Below are positions 6,097 through 18,158 of a DNA stretch of 64,000 nucleotides, piece by piece; the stretch's first letter is position 1; the number at the start of each line of letters is the position of its first letter. The stretch lies in contig NZ_JACIAY010000006.1 in assembly GCF_014194975.1 (NCBI RefSeq), forward strand, positions 186,001 through 250,000, given 5' to 3'. Below the pieces are notes generated by a model. The model did no database searches. It was not told where the DNA came from and saw only the letters and a program-made list of their open reading frames with translations. The position numbers were made by a program, and so were the translations under genes. This DNA is from Sphingomonas sp. BK580 (GTDB taxonomy: Bacteria; Pseudomonadota; Alphaproteobacteria; Sphingomonadales; Sphingomonadaceae).

Positions 6097-8862
6097 ATGC
6101 CGCACCTCTATCTCGTCGACGGATCGGGCTACATTTTCCGCGCCTATCACCGGCTGCCGCCGCTGACCAACAAGCACGGCGAGCCCGTCGGTGCGGTCTA
6201 CGGCTACACCACCATGTTGTGGAAGCTCGCCGACGAGCTGCACAAGGCCGACGGGCCGACGCACATGGCGGTGATCCTCGACAAGAGCTCGTCCACCTTC
6301 CGCAACGAGCTGTACGACCAGTACAAAGCTCACCGCCCGGCGCCGCCCGAGGACCTCGTCCCGCAGTTCCCGATGATCCGCGACGCCACCCGCGCCTTCT
6401 CGCTGCCGTGCATCGAGGAACAGGGCTGGGAGGCGGACGACCTGATCGCCAGCTACACCAAGGCCGCGCTGGCGCAGGGCTGGCAGGTGACCATCGTCAG
6501 CTCCGACAAGGACCTCATGCAGCTGATGACCGATCCCTCGGTCGACATGCTCGACACGATGAACAACCGCCGGCTCGGCCCGGAAGCGGTGGTGGAGAAG
6601 TTCGGCGTCGGCCCCGACAAGCTCGGCGACGTGCTCGCGCTGATGGGCGACAGCGTCGACAACGTCCCCGGCGTCCCCGGTGTCGGTCCCAAGACCGCGG
6701 CCAAGCTGATCGTCGAGCACGGCGACGTCGAGGCGGTGCTCGCCGCCGCGCCCGAGATGAAGAAGGGCAAGCTGCGCGACAATCTGATCGAGCACGCCGA
6801 GGCGGCGCGGATGAGCCGCAAGCTGGTCGAGCTCGCCTGCGACGTGCCGCTGCCCGACACACTCGACTCGCTCGCGCTGCCCGCGGAAGGGATACCGCAG
6901 GCGCCGCTGCGCGCGTTCCTCGAGCATCACGGGTTCCGCTCGCTGCTCACTCGATTGGGCGAAGTCGCCGAGGCGACCCAGCCGGAGACCGTCGGCGCCC
7001 CCGCCGAGGACGACGAACCCGCCTGCGACCACGACGGGTACGAGACCGTCGTCGACGAGGCCGCGCTCGACCGCTGGATCGAGGTCGCGCGCCACCAGGG
7101 CTGGGTCGCGATCGACACCGAGACCACCGCCAAGGACCCGATGCTGGCCGAGCTGGTCGGGGTCAGCCTCGCGCTCGCGCCCAACCTCGCCTGCTATGTC
7201 CCGCTCGGCCACGGCGGGAGCGACATGTTCGCGGAGAAGCCGACGCAGCTCGACCGCGACCTCGCGCTGGCCAAGCTCAAGCCGCTGCTCGAGGACGAGA
7301 GCGTGCTCAAGATCGGGCACAATCTGAAGTATGACCTGATCGTGCTGGGACGGCTCGGTCTCGACGTCGCCCCCTATGACGACACGATCGTGATGAGCTT
7401 CGACCTCGACGCCGGGCGCCACGGCCACGGCATGGACGAGCTCGCCGCGACGCACCTCTCGCACAGCTGCATCGCCTACAAGGACGTGGTCGGCACGGGG
7501 AAGAAGGCGCTCGGATTCCACGAGGTCGATCTCAAGGCGGCGACGCGCTACGCCGCCGAGGACGCCGACGTCACGCTGCGGCTGTGGCGCCGTTTCAAGC
7601 CGCGGCTGCCGGTCGAGGGCTCGACCCGCGTCTACGAGATGGTCGACCGCCCGCTGGTGGCGGTGATCGCGCGGATGGAGCGCCACGGCATCAAGGTCGA
7701 CCGCGAGCGTCTCGCGCAGCTGTCCGACGAGTTCTCGCAGCAGATCGCCGGTCTGGAGACGCAGGTCCACGCGCTCGCGGGCGGCGCCTTCACGATCGGC
7801 AGCCCCAAGCAGCTCGGCGACGTGCTGTTCGAGCGGATGGGGCTGAAGGGCGGGCGCAAGGGCAAGAGCGGCGTCTATTCCACCGACGTCACCGAGCTGG
7901 AACGGCTGGCCGCCGACAAGGACTCGCCCGGCGCCGAGATCGCCGCGCGCGTGCTCGACTGGCGCCAGCTCACCAAGCTGAAGAACACCTATACCGACTC
8001 GCTGCAGGAGCAGATCCATCCCGCCACCGGCCGCGTCCACACCAGCTACTCGCTGACCGGGGCGCAGACCGGGCGGCTGTCCTCGACCGACCCCAACCTC
8101 CAGAACATCCCGATCCGCACCGAGACCGGGCGCCAGATTCGCGACGCCTTCGTCGCCGACGCGGGCAACGTGATCCTCGCCGCCGATTACTCGCAGATCG
8201 AGCTGCGCCTCGCCGCGCACATGGCCGACGTGCCGCAGCTCAAGGAAGCGTTCGCGCGCGGCGACGACATCCACAGCCTCACCGCGCAGGAGCTGTTCGG
8301 TGAGGTGACGCGCGACACGCGCGCCTCCGCCAAGACGATCAACTTCGCGATCCTCTACGGCATCTCGCGCTGGGGGCTGGCCGGGCGGCTCGACATCTCC
8401 GCCGACGAGGCGCAGGCGATGATCGATCGCTATTTCGAGCGCTTCCCCGGCATCAACCGCTACATCGCCGAGACGCTGACGCAGGTGCGCGAGCGCGGTT
8501 ACACCACGACCCTGTTCGGGCGGAAGACGCACTTCCCGCGCATCCGCAGCAAGGTGCAGCACGAGCGCCAGGGCGCCGAGCGCGCCGCGATCAACGCGCC
8601 GATCCAGGGCACCAGCGCCGACATCATCAAGCGCGCGATGGCGCGGATGGAGCCGGCGCTGGCGGAGGCCGGGCTGGGCCATGTCCGCATGCTGCTGCAG
8701 GTGCACGACGAGCTGGTGTTCGAGCTGCCCGAGGGTGACGTCGCCGCGGCGCGCCCGGTGATCGAGCGCGTGATGGCCTCCGCGGCCGAGCCGGCGGTGA
8801 CGCTCGACGTCCCGCTGGGCGTGGAGATCGGGGTCGGCGCGAGCTGGGGGGCGGCGCATTGA
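6097..8862 (+). CDS. polA: DNA polymerase I
   Basis: Repair and Okazaki-fragment polymerase, 921 aa, close to the usual length. The N-terminal 5'-3' nuclease domain begins MPHLYLVDGSGYIFRAYH and contains the helix-hairpin-helix NVPGVPGVGPKTAAKL near residue 190. The 3'-5' exonuclease domain retains its first catalytic pair (D340-x-E342 in AIDTETTAKDP), so proofreading is probably intact. The polymerase domain has motif A (DYSQIELRLAAH, D697), the O-helix region TINFAILYG, and motif C (QVHDELVFE, H870-D871-E872). The reading frame is complete. It is flanked on both sides by family B repeats, so it is probably transcribed alone. Confidence 0.98.
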   Translation: MPHLYLVDGSGYIFRAYHRLPPLTNKHGEPVGAVYGYTTMLWKLADELHKADGPTHMAVILDKSSSTFRNELYDQYKAHRPAPPEDLVPQFPMIRDATRAFSLPCIEEQGWEADDLIASYTKAALAQGWQVTIVSSDKDLMQLMTDPSVDMLDTMNNRRLGPEAVVEKFGVGPDKLGDVLALMGDSVDNVPGVPGVGPKTAAKLIVEHGDVEAVLAAAPEMKKGKLRDNLIEHAEAARMSRKLVELACDVPLPDTLDSLALPAEGIPQAPLRAFLEHHGFRSLLTRLGEVAEATQPETVGAPAEDDEPACDHDGYETVVDEAALDRWIEVARHQGWVAIDTETTAKDPMLAELVGVSLALAPNLACYVPLGHGGSDMFAEKPTQLDRDLALAKLKPLLEDESVLKIGHNLKYDLIVLGRLGLDVAPYDDTIVMSFDLDAGRHGHGMDELAATHLSHSCIAYKDVVGTGKKALGFHEVDLKAATRYAAEDADVTLRLWRRFKPRLPVEGSTRVYEMVDRPLVAVIARMERHGIKVDRERLAQLSDEFSQQIAGLETQVHALAGGAFTIGSPKQLGDVLFERMGLKGGRKGKSGVYSTDVTELERLAADKDSPGAEIAARVLDWRQLTKLKNTYTDSLQEQIHPATGRVHTSYSLTGAQTGRLSSTDPNLQNIPIRTETGRQIRDAFVADAGNVILAADYSQIELRLAAHMADVPQLKEAFARGDDIHSLTAQELFGEVTRDTRASAKTINFAILYGISRWGLAGRLDISADEAQAMIDRYFERFPGINRYIAETLTQVRERGYTTTLFGRKTHFPRIRSKVQHERQGAERAAINAPIQGTSADIIKRAMARMEPALAEAGLGHVRMLLQVHDELVFELPEGDVAAARPVIERVMASAAEPAVTLDVPLGVEIGVGASWGAAH

Positions 8863-8875
8863 GTAGGGACGCGCA

Positions 8876-9013
8876 TTCCTCCCCGGCACGGGGAGGGGCA
8901 CCAGCCGCAGGCTGGTGGAGGGGGGGCGCCGCGAGCGGGTCGCCTCGCCGGGGGCAAGCCCCCCTCCACCACAAGCTTCGCGAGCGGTCCCCCTCCCCGT
9001 GCCCGGGAGGAGT
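8876..9013. repeat. Composite palindromic repeat, family B, copy 3
   Basis: Begins TTCCTCCCCGGCACGGGGAGG with inner GCTGGTGGAGGGGGG and CCCCCCTCCACCAC arms and ends CCCCTCCCCGTGCCCGGGAGGAG. It lies directly after polA. Confidence 0.8.
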
Positions 9014-9022
9014 GCAAGGCGT

Positions 9023-9104
9023 CGTGTTCCCGCGCACGCGGGAGCCCAGGGACGCTACCGCCCGCCGCCGTGGCGCGGGGCTCCTGCCTGCGCAGGAGCA
9101 CGAG
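9023..9104. repeat. Palindromic repeat, GTTCCCG type (family E)
   Basis: GTGTTCCCGCGCACGCGGGAGCCCAG is followed about 30 bp later by GGGGCTCCTGCCTGCGCAGGAGCACG. Similar elements are at 50339-50421 and, as halves, near 909 and 52731. It sits just upstream of the flippase gene. Confidence 0.65.
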
Positions 9105-9136
9105 GCGATCAGCGCCCGCAACCGTCCTCGCGCCGC

Positions 9137-10660
9137 ATGACCGCGATCGACCAGCCCGACGACATTGCCGCGCTCGCCAAGGGCGGGCGCACCAACGTCG
9201 CGGGATTCATCCTCAAGCTCGGCGCGCGCATCCCCTTCCTGTTCATCGCGGGCCATCTCTACGGCGCGGCGCTGGTGGGGCGGTTCGCGATCGCGGTCGT
9301 CGTGGTCGAGCTCGCCGCGCTGGTGGCGACGCTCGGGCTCAAGCGCGGGCTGGCGCAGGCGCTGTCGTCGGCGGAGCGGCCGCACAACCATGTCGTGTTC
9401 GACGCGCTCGCGCTCGCGCTGGTCGCCAGCCTGATCGCCAGCGCGGTGCTGTTCGCCTTCCCGCAGGCGATGTACCCCAACTCGGCGATCGGCGGGCTCG
9501 ACCGCTTCTTCCCGCTGATCATCCTCGCCCCCGCGCTGAGCGACGTCAGCCTCGCCGCGCTGGCCTATCGCCACGACGTCAAGGCCAGCGTCACCGCGCG
9601 CGCGATCGTCGAGCCGTGGACGCTGTCGATCTTCGCCTTCCTCTTCTCCTTCTTCACGCTCAAGGACGGGCTGGTACTCGCCTATGTCGCGTCGATGGTG
9701 GCGGCGCTGACCGCGAGCATCGTGCCGCTGCTGCGCAGCTACGGCGTGCCGAGCGGCTGGTCGCCGCACCTCAGCGTGCTGTGGCAGATGGCGCGCGCCA
9801 ACACGCCGCTCGCCGGGGCCGACGCGCTCGAATGGGGCAGCCGCAACGTCGACCGGCTCATCCTGGGGACGCTGTTCGCCCCCAACGTCGTCGGCATCTA
9901 CTACATGGCGCAGCAGGTCGCCTCGCTGCCGCAGCGGCTCAAGACGAGCTTCGACCCGATCCTCGGCCCGGTGGTGACTCGGAGCATCGCGCGCGGCGAC
10001 CTCGGCGCGATCGCGCGCCAGGTCCGCCAGGTGGCGTTCTGGATCATCGCCGCGCAGCTCGCGCTGGCGCTCACCGCCTCGATCCCGCGCAAGGCGGTGA
10101 TGGCGACGATCGGCCCGCAGTTCACCAGCGGCGCCGCCGCGATGGTGTTCCTGCTCTTCGCCGAGGTGGCCGCCTCCACGGGCGCGGTCGCGGAATCGGC
10201 GCTCGTGTACCTGGCGCGGCATCGCAACCTGCTGATCTCCGCGACGATGCTGGTGCTCCAGATCGCTTTGTCCTTCGCCTTCATCCTGCTGATCCGCGAC
10301 GCCGGCTACGGCATCACCGAACAGGCCGCGGGCGCGCCGGTGGCGCTGCTGCTGGTGCTGCTGCTCACCTCCTTCGTGAAGGCGGGCGTGCTCGGTCGAC
10401 TGCTCGGCGCGCCGGTGTCGCCGATGCGCTGGCCGCTGCTGTGGGCGGCGCTGGCGGGGGGCGCGGTCGGCGGCGCGTTCACGCTGCTGCCGCCGGGGTG
10501 GCGTTGGGTGCAGGTGTCGGTCGGCGTGCCGGCGACGATGGCGGCCTATCTCTTCGTGATCTGGCGCTACGCCTTCGGCCCCGAAGACCGGGCGCTGTTC
10601 AACAAGATGCCGACCGCCGAGGAGGCGACCCTGCCCAACGAGGGCAGCTTCATCCGCTGA
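9137..10660 (+). CDS. Oligosaccharide flippase / polysaccharide biosynthesis membrane protein (MOP superfamily)
   Basis: The 507-aa protein is hydrophobic throughout, with about 12-14 predicted membrane helices and short charged loops. Features typical of Wzx-like lipid-linked oligosaccharide flippases are the N-terminal KGGRTNVAGFILKLGARIPFLF amphipathic start, paired helix arrangement, and EWGSRNVDRLILGTLFAPNVVGIYYMA in the middle, matching the recurring 'D...LG.....VGIY..A' pattern. Its role would be moving an undecaprenyl-linked glycan across the inner membrane. The ATG at 9137 is preferred because the upstream open frame is repeat DNA. The glycosyltransferases at 14799 and 18356-21089 could belong to the same pathway, but no linkage is visible. 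Substrate unknown. Confidence 0.82.
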   Translation: MTAIDQPDDIAALAKGGRTNVAGFILKLGARIPFLFIAGHLYGAALVGRFAIAVVVVELAALVATLGLKRGLAQALSSAERPHNHVVFDALALALVASLIASAVLFAFPQAMYPNSAIGGLDRFFPLIILAPALSDVSLAALAYRHDVKASVTARAIVEPWTLSIFAFLFSFFTLKDGLVLAYVASMVAALTASIVPLLRSYGVPSGWSPHLSVLWQMARANTPLAGADALEWGSRNVDRLILGTLFAPNVVGIYYMAQQVASLPQRLKTSFDPILGPVVTRSIARGDLGAIARQVRQVAFWIIAAQLALALTASIPRKAVMATIGPQFTSGAAAMVFLLFAEVAASTGAVAESALVYLARHRNLLISATMLVLQIALSFAFILLIRDAGYGITEQAAGAPVALLLVLLLTSFVKAGVLGRLLGAPVSPMRWPLLWAALAGGAVGGAFTLLPPGWRWVQVSVGVPATMAAYLFVIWRYAFGPEDRALFNKMPTAEEATLPNEGSFIR

Positions 10661-10678
10661 CCGGCCACCGTGGCCGGG

Positions 10679-11125
10679 CTATTCCACGAGCGCCCAGTGG
10701 AGCTCGCCCTGGCCGAGCGCGCGCCCGTCGTGGCTCAGCACCGCCACGGGGCGGATCGGGCGACCGTCGCGCACGTCGACCAGCACCGGCGAGGCGGGGC
10801 AGCCGGTCTCCCAGCGCTCGCCCCATTGCCGCAGCGCCACCATCGTCGGCAGCAGCGCCCAGCCCTTATCGGTCAGGCGGTAGACCACCTTGCGCCGGTC
10901 CTCGGGCACCGCGCCGCGCTCCATGATCCCGTGCGCGACGAAGCGCGCGAGTCGGTTGGCCAGGATGTTGCGCGCGATGCCCAGCTCCTGCTGGAACTCC
11001 TCGAAATGCTGCAGCCCGTTGAAGGCGGCGCGCAGGATCAGGAAGGCCCAGCGCTCGCCCATCGCCTCCAGCGCGGCGGGCAGGCTGCATTCGGTCAGGT
11101 TCTCGCGCAAACGCCGCTGTTCCAC
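10679..11125 (-). CDS. HxlR-family transcriptional regulator
   Basis: A winged-helix DNA-binding protein of about 148 aa. The HxlR pattern is clear: ECSLPAALEAMGERWAFLILRAAF with the conserved early cysteine, then the recognition segment LGIARNILANRLARFVAHGIMER, the wing VVYRLTDKGWALLPTMVALRQWGERW, and a C-terminal tail. HxlR proteins often sense aldehydes or redox state through that cysteine. The proposed start is a GTG with CGGAG upstream; an in-frame ATG at 11230 would add 35 basic residues and nearly touch rsh. It is divergent from rsh, so the short intergenic region could carry its operator. Confidence 0.85.
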   Translation of the reverse strand: MEQRRLRENLTECSLPAALEAMGERWAFLILRAAFNGLQHFEEFQQELGIARNILANRLARFVAHGIMERGAVPEDRRKVVYRLTDKGWALLPTMVALRQWGERWETGCPASPVLVDVRDGRPIRPVAVLSHDGRALGQGELHWALVE

Positions 11126-11260
11126 ACGCCACTCCGTCGTTCCGACGCTAACCCGGCGGCCGCCCCGGCGATAGCCGCCCCGCTCGCGAAGCAACACGCC
11201 GACACGTTTTTTTCGGCATCGTTGTTGCATTGTCACCGTGGATGTAAGCACATTGGATAG

Positions 11261-13381
<2,121 letters not shown>

Positions 13382-13422
13382 GGGGACGACGATGATACCG
13401 CGCGCGCGCCATTCCCCACTTC

Positions 13423-13612
13423 CGTCATCCTGGGTCCGTTGACGGATACACCGCGTCGCCGCTCGGAGGGTCGGTGGTTGCCCCCGGCGTAGCCCGCGAC
13501 CGGGAGAGGCTTTCCGCCGAACACCCGACATCCCGGCGCTGAGCCGGGATCCATGTCTCTCCCGCGCCGCGGCCGACGTGCGCGCGGCACGATGGATCCC
13601 GGCTCGCCCGGA
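13423..13612. repeat. Palindromic repeat cluster, CCGGGATCC type (family D)
   Basis: Contains CGTCATCCTGGG, CATCCCGGCGCTGAGCCGGGATCCATG and GATGGATCCCGGCTCGCC as inverted units. This explains most of the 393-bp gap between rsh and the M48 protease gene. I see no gene in the gap. Confidence 0.65.
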
Positions 13613-13774
13613 ACCGGACCGGTCGCGGTGGGAGCTGTGGTGAGCGCCTGACCGACGATCACTCGTTGCGCACGCCAGCGCCGCACCGGCCATCTCCCCA
13701 GATCGGTTCAGCACGCCGCGCACACGCTGCAACCGCGCGCCCGCTGTGGCATTGGTGCGACGGGAGGATCAGCC

Positions 13775-14776
13775 ATGTACCGACAGCTCATCGCCGCCGC
13801 CGCGTTGACCGCCGCGCTGACCACGGCGCTGCCCGCCGCCGCGCAGTCGATCTCGCCGCAGGACCGCGCCGCTGGCGCGCAGGCCGATCCGCAGCTCGTC
13901 AAGGAGTTCGGCGGCCGTTACGGCGGCCCGCAGGTCGCGCTGGTCGAGCGCGTCGGCAAGCGCGTCGCGGTGCAGTCGGGCCTGTCCAACGCGCAGGGCG
14001 ACTTCACCATCACGCTGCTCGATTCGCCGGTAGAGAACGCTTTCGCGATCCCGGGCGGCTACGTCTACGTGACCCGCCAGCTGCTCGCCTTGATGAACTC
14101 GGAGGCCGAGCTCGCCTCGGTGCTGGGGCACGAGGTGGGACACGTCGCGGCGCGGCACAGCGCCTCGCGCAACCGCACCGCCGCGATCGGCAGCGTGCTC
14201 GCCGGCGTGGTGGGCGCGGTCGCGGGCAACGGCGCGGCGGGGCAGCTCGCCGGCACCGTCGCGCGGGGCGGCGCGCAGCTCTACACGCTGCGCTACGGCC
14301 GCGAGCAGGAATATGCCGCCGACGCGCTGGGCGTACGCTACATCACCGCGGCGGGTTATGACCCCTATGCCGCCGCGGACATGCTCGCCTCGCTCGACGC
14401 CGAGACCGGGCTCCAGTCGGCGGTGGCGGGGCGCAGCGGGCAGCAGCTGCCGAGCTGGGCTTCGACCCATCCCAACGGCGCCGACCGCGTGCGCCGCGCC
14501 GCGCAGCTGGCGCAGCAGACCGGCAGGCCGATGCTGGACCCGCCGCCGGAAGACACCCGGTTCCTCCGCGCGCTCGACGGGCTGGCCTATGACGCCAAGG
14601 GCTCCGGGAAGCGCGTCCGCGTCCGCACCGTCAAGGCCGGGGACACGGTCGACACCTTCGCGCGGCAGATGGCCTATGACACGCTCCAGCGCGAGCGCTT
14701 CCTGACGCTCAACGCGCTCGACGACGATGTCCGACTCACGCCGGGGCGCTTGGTAAAGGTCGTGACGAAGGAGTGA
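13775..14776 (+). CDS. Periplasmic M48-family zinc metalloprotease with C-terminal LysM-like segment
   Basis: The 333-aa protein has a signal peptide ending at AAAQS (about residue 24). The catalytic motif HEVGHVAARHS near residues 127-137 is the HExxH zinc site, and EYAADALGVRYITAAGYDP supplies the third ligand region. This matches the BepA/LoiP-type M48 proteases that oversee outer-membrane protein quality. The C-terminal stretch VKAGDTVDTFARQMAYDTLQRERFLTLN resembles a LysM/secretion-protease extension. GGGAGGAT lies upstream of the ATG. Next gene starts 22 bp after, so the two may be co-transcribed. Confidence 0.9.
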   Translation: MYRQLIAAAALTAALTTALPAAAQSISPQDRAAGAQADPQLVKEFGGRYGGPQVALVERVGKRVAVQSGLSNAQGDFTITLLDSPVENAFAIPGGYVYVTRQLLALMNSEAELASVLGHEVGHVAARHSASRNRTAAIGSVLAGVVGAVAGNGAAGQLAGTVARGGAQLYTLRYGREQEYAADALGVRYITAAGYDPYAAADMLASLDAETGLQSAVAGRSGQQLPSWASTHPNGADRVRRAAQLAQQTGRPMLDPPPEDTRFLRALDGLAYDAKGSGKRVRVRTVKAGDTVDTFARQMAYDTLQRERFLTLNALDDDVRLTPGRLVKVVTKE

Positions 14777-14798
14777 CGGTAAGCTATGGCGGCGCCCC

Positions 14799-15872
14799 AT
14801 GTTCCCGTCCGCGCCTCCGCCCGCGATCACGCCGCCGGCCGCCGCTGCAGTCCCCCCTTTCCCGGCGCGCCCGGCCGCACGCAGGCCCGCGCTCTCCGTC
14901 GTGGTGCCCTGCTACAACGAGGAGGCGACGCTGCCGCTCCTGCACGCGCGGGTCAGCGCCGCGGCGCGTGCGGCCGTGGGCGACGATCATGAGATCGTGC
15001 TGGTCAACGACGGCTCGCGCGACGCAAGCTGGGCGGCGATGCGGCGGCTCGCCGCGGCCGACCCGCGCGTCGTGGCGATCAACCTGTCGCGCAACCACGG
15101 CCACCAGCTCGCACTCACCGCCGGGCTCGACCTGTGCGCGGGTGAGCAGATCCTGATCATCGACGCCGACCTGCAGGACCCGCCCGAGCTGCTCGCTGAC
15201 ATGCGCACCGTGATGGCGCGCGAGGGCGCCGACGTGGTCTACGCGGTGCGGCGCACCCGCGAGGGCGAAACCTTCTTCAAGAGGGCGACCGCGGCCGCCT
15301 TCTACCGCGTGCTCGATCGAGTGACGGACACGCCGATCCCGCTCGACACCGGTGACTTCCGGCTGATGTCGCGCCGCGCGCTCGACGCGCTGCTGTCCCT
15401 GCCCGAGCAGGCGCGCTTCATCCGGGGCATGGTCGCCTGGGTCGGCTTCCGCCAGGTGCCCTTCGCCTACGACCGCGCCGAGCGTCATGCCGGTGAGACC
15501 AACTATCCGCTCGCCAAGATGATGCGGCTGGCGCTGGACGCCGTGACGGGCTTCTCCACCGCGCCGCTGCGCTGGGCGAGCCATCTGTCGGTCATGCTGG
15601 CGGGCTGCTCGCTGCTGCTGCTGGTCTATATCGCCTACGGCTATTTCAGCGGGGAGCGCGTGCAGGGCTGGACCTCCACCATGCTGGTGGTGGTGGTGTT
15701 GTCGGCGATCCAGATGTTCGTGCTCGGCATGATCGGCGAGTATCTCGGCCGGCTCTACATCGAGGCGAAGCGGCGCCCGCTATATCTCATCGCCGACGTC
15801 GCGGGCGCCCCGGGCAGCCACGCGACCCTGGGATTCCAGGCGGCGATGCCGGGGGAGCGGGTGGAGGGATAG
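14799..15872 (+). CDS. Family 2 glycosyltransferase, GtrB/ArnC/DPM1-like
   Basis: The 357-aa enzyme has the GT2 fold signature LSVVVPCYNEEATLPLLH, LVNDGSRD, and the metal/nucleotide-sugar site LIIDADLQDPPELL. It ends with two transmembrane helices (about residues 255-280 and 295-320) and the motif IGEYLGRLYIEAKRRPLYLI, which is diagnostic of polyprenyl-phosphate glycosyltransferases. Such enzymes transfer a sugar from UDP or GDP to undecaprenyl phosphate for later use in the periplasm. It begins 22 bp after the M48 gene with little ribosome-binding signal, so the start is moderately certain. The sugar cannot be predicted. Confidence 0.9.
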   Translation: MFPSAPPPAITPPAAAAVPPFPARPAARRPALSVVVPCYNEEATLPLLHARVSAAARAAVGDDHEIVLVNDGSRDASWAAMRRLAAADPRVVAINLSRNHGHQLALTAGLDLCAGEQILIIDADLQDPPELLADMRTVMAREGADVVYAVRRTREGETFFKRATAAAFYRVLDRVTDTPIPLDTGDFRLMSRRALDALLSLPEQARFIRGMVAWVGFRQVPFAYDRAERHAGETNYPLAKMMRLALDAVTGFSTAPLRWASHLSVMLAGCSLLLLVYIAYGYFSGERVQGWTSTMLVVVVLSAIQMFVLGMIGEYLGRLYIEAKRRPLYLIADVAGAPGSHATLGFQAAMPGERVEG

Positions 15873-16061
15873 ACGCAGAGCACCCGGCTCGCGGCAGCCT
15901 GCGGAACGATCGCCGGCCGCCAAAGATCGGTCGTCCCGGCCGTGAGCTGGGATTCGTTGTGCCGCGCACGCCTCGCGCGTTGCTCTCGCGAAGGATCGGA
16001 TTGCGGCCCGAGGACGGCACGACGGCGCTGACCATATAGGCCGCGCGCGATGGCAGGCGTC

Positions 16062-17354
16062 TTAAGCCGCCTCCGCGTCCAGCCCGTAGGCGGTGTGGAG
16101 CACGCGCACCGCGAGCTCGGTCTCGTCCTCGTGGATCAGCACCGATACCTTGATCTCGCTGGTCGAGATCGCCTGGATGTTGATCCCGCGCGCGCCGAGC
16201 GTGGTGAACATCGTGCTCGCCACGCCGGCGTGGCTGCGCATGCCCACGCCTACGACGCTGATCTTGGCCACGCGCGTGTCGTGGATCAGCTCGCCGAAGC
16301 CGATCGTCTCGCGCGCCTGATTGAGCGCCTCGATCGAGCGCGCCAAGTCGGCGGCGGGGACGGTGAAGGTCACGTCGGTGGCACTGGTGCTGCTCGTGCC
16401 GTCGCTCGCGCTCTGGTGCGCGATGTTCTGGATGATCATGTCGACGTTGATGTTCGCCGCCGCCAGCGGCTCGAAGATGCTCGCCACGGTGCCGGGCTGG
16501 TCGGGCACGCGCGTCAGCGTGATCTTGGCCTCGTTCTTGTCATGCGCGATGCCCGTGATGAGCTGGCGTTCCACGTCGTCGATCTCCTCTTCGCCCACGA
16601 TCATCGTGCCGGGCAACGTGTCCGCCATCGGCGCTCCATCCCCGTCAGCGCCGCCGGTGAACGACGACAGTACCTGAACGCGGACCTTCTCCTTCATCGC
16701 CAGCCCGACCGAGCGGGTCTGGAGCACCTTCGCGCCGACCGAGGCGAGCTCGAGCATCTCCTCGTAGGTCACCTTGGCGAGCTTGCGCGCGCGCGGCACG
16801 ATCCGTGGATCGGTGGTGTAGACGCCGTCGACGTCGGTGTAGATGTCGCAGCGGTCGGCGCGGATCGCCGCCGCGACGGCGACCGCCGAGGTGTCGGAGC
16901 CGCCGCGCCCCAGCGTGGTGATGCGCGCGTCCGGCGCGACGCCCTGGAAGCCCGGGATCACCGCGACGGCGCCGGCGGCGAAGCTCTCTTCCAGCGCGTC
17001 GGTGTCGATCGTGTCGATGCGTGCCTTGGCGAAGGCGGTGTCGGTGCGGATCGGGAGCTGCCAGCCGAGCAGTGAGCGCGCCGGCACGTCGATCGCCTGT
17101 AGCGCGATCGCGAGGAGGCCGCTTGTGATCTGCTCGCCCGCGGAGACGACGACGTCATATTCGCGCGGATCGTACAGCGGCGAGGCCTCGCGGCAGAAGC
17201 CGACCAGACGATCGGTCTCGCCCGCCATCGCCGAGACGACCACCGCCACCTGGTTGCCGGCCGCCACCTCGCGCTTCACTCGCGCCGCGACCGAGCGGAT
17301 GCGCTCGATCCCGGCCATCGAGGTGCCGCCGAACTTCATGACGATCCGCGCCAA
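16062..17354 (-). CDS. lysC: Aspartate kinase
   Basis: Phosphorylates aspartate at the head of the Lys/Met/Thr pathway. The 430-aa product starts [14 protein letters not shown], the family's N-terminal kinase signature. It continues with [37 protein letters not shown], and two C-terminal ACT domains ([17 protein letters not shown] and [19 protein letters not shown]), so feedback inhibition is expected. I favour the TTG at 17354 because homologues usually begin [12 protein letters not shown]; the ATG at 17339 would give a protein five residues shorter. It is divergent from ubiG, with about 50 bp between the starts. Confidence 0.93.
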   Translation of the reverse strand: MARIVMKFGGTSMAGIERIRSVAARVKREVAAGNQVAVVVSAMAGETDRLVGFCREASPLYDPREYDVVVSAGEQITSGLLAIALQAIDVPARSLLGWQLPIRTDTAFAKARIDTIDTDALEESFAAGAVAVIPGFQGVAPDARITTLGRGGSDTSAVAVAAAIRADRCDIYTDVDGVYTTDPRIVPRARKLAKVTYEEMLELASVGAKVLQTRSVGLAMKEKVRVQVLSSFTGGADGDGAPMADTLPGTMIVGEEEIDDVERQLITGIAHDKNEAKITLTRVPDQPGTVASIFEPLAAANINVDMIIQNIAHQSASDGTSSTSATDVTFTVPAADLARSIEALNQARETIGFGELIHDTRVAKISVVGVGMRSHAGVASTMFTTLGARGINIQAISTSEIKVSVLIHEDETELAVRVLHTAYGLDAEAA

Positions 17355-17405
17355 TGCCCGATCCAAACGCTTGGGAGAAGAGGGGCGTCCTGATAGGAAG
17401 GGCGC

Positions 17406-18158
17406 ATGACCGACGCAAGCGTAACAACCGCAACCACTTCGCCGCTGCATGCCTCGGTGGTGGCGAAGGAAGCGACCCATTTCGGCCGCCTTGCGCATGA
17501 CTGGTGGGATCCGGCGGGCACGTCGGCGATGCTCCACCGTCTGAACCCGGTGCGGCTGCGTTACCTGCGCGCCGCGGTGGACCGTCACTGGGACCTCGAC
17601 GATCGCACCTTCACGCCGCTCGCCGGGAAGCGCGCGCTCGACATGGGCTGCGGCGCCGGGCTGCTCGCCGAGCCGCTGGCGCGACTTGGGGCGGCGGTGA
17701 CGGGCGTCGACGCCGCCGCGGAGAGCATCGCGGTGGCGCGCGACCATGCCGCCCGGCGCGGGCTCCCGATCGATTATCGTGCCGGCGGGGTGGAAGCAGT
17801 GGCGGGCGAGACGTTCGACCTGGTCGCCTCGCTCGAGGTGGTCGAGCATGTCGCGGACGCGCGCGCGTTCGTGGCGGCGCTGGCGGAGGCGGTGGCGCCG
17901 GGCGGGCTGCTGGTGATGAGCACGCCCAACCGCACCTGGCTGTCGCGCGCCGCGCTGGTCGAGGCGGCCGAGGTCCTGGGGCAGATCCCGCGCGGTACGC
18001 ACGATTGGGACAAGTTCCTGACGCCGGATGAACTCGGCGCGATGATCACGGAGGCGGGGCTGAGGGTCACCGATGTCACCGGGCTGACGCTGGGGACGAA
18101 GGGCTTCGCGCTCGGGAGCTCGACGGCGCTGGATTATTTCGTGACGGCGGTGCGGTAA
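17406..18158 (+). CDS. ubiG: Ubiquinone biosynthesis 3-demethylubiquinone O-methyltransferase
   Basis: A SAM-dependent methyltransferase that performs both O-methylations in ubiquinone synthesis. The 250-aa sequence has the UbiG-specific N-terminal FGRLAHDWWDPAGTSAMLHRLNP and the SAM motif LDMGCGAGLLAEPLARLGAAVTGVDAA near residues 78-105. It also has LEVVEHVADARAFV and the late MSTPNRTW followed by KFLTPDELGAMI. Length is normal. It is transcribed away from lysC. Confidence 0.95.
   Translation: MTDASVTTATTSPLHASVVAKEATHFGRLAHDWWDPAGTSAMLHRLNPVRLRYLRAAVDRHWDLDDRTFTPLAGKRALDMGCGAGLLAEPLARLGAAVTGVDAAAESIAVARDHAARRGLPIDYRAGGVEAVAGETFDLVASLEVVEHVADARAFVAALAEAVAPGGLLVMSTPNRTWLSRAALVEAAEVLGQIPRGTHDWDKFLTPDELGAMITEAGLRVTDVTGLTLGTKGFALGSSTALDYFVTAVR

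Noticed and set aside
6001..8901. 966-codon minus-strand frame across polA
   Set aside because: A shadow of polA; the polymerase motifs are on the plus strand.
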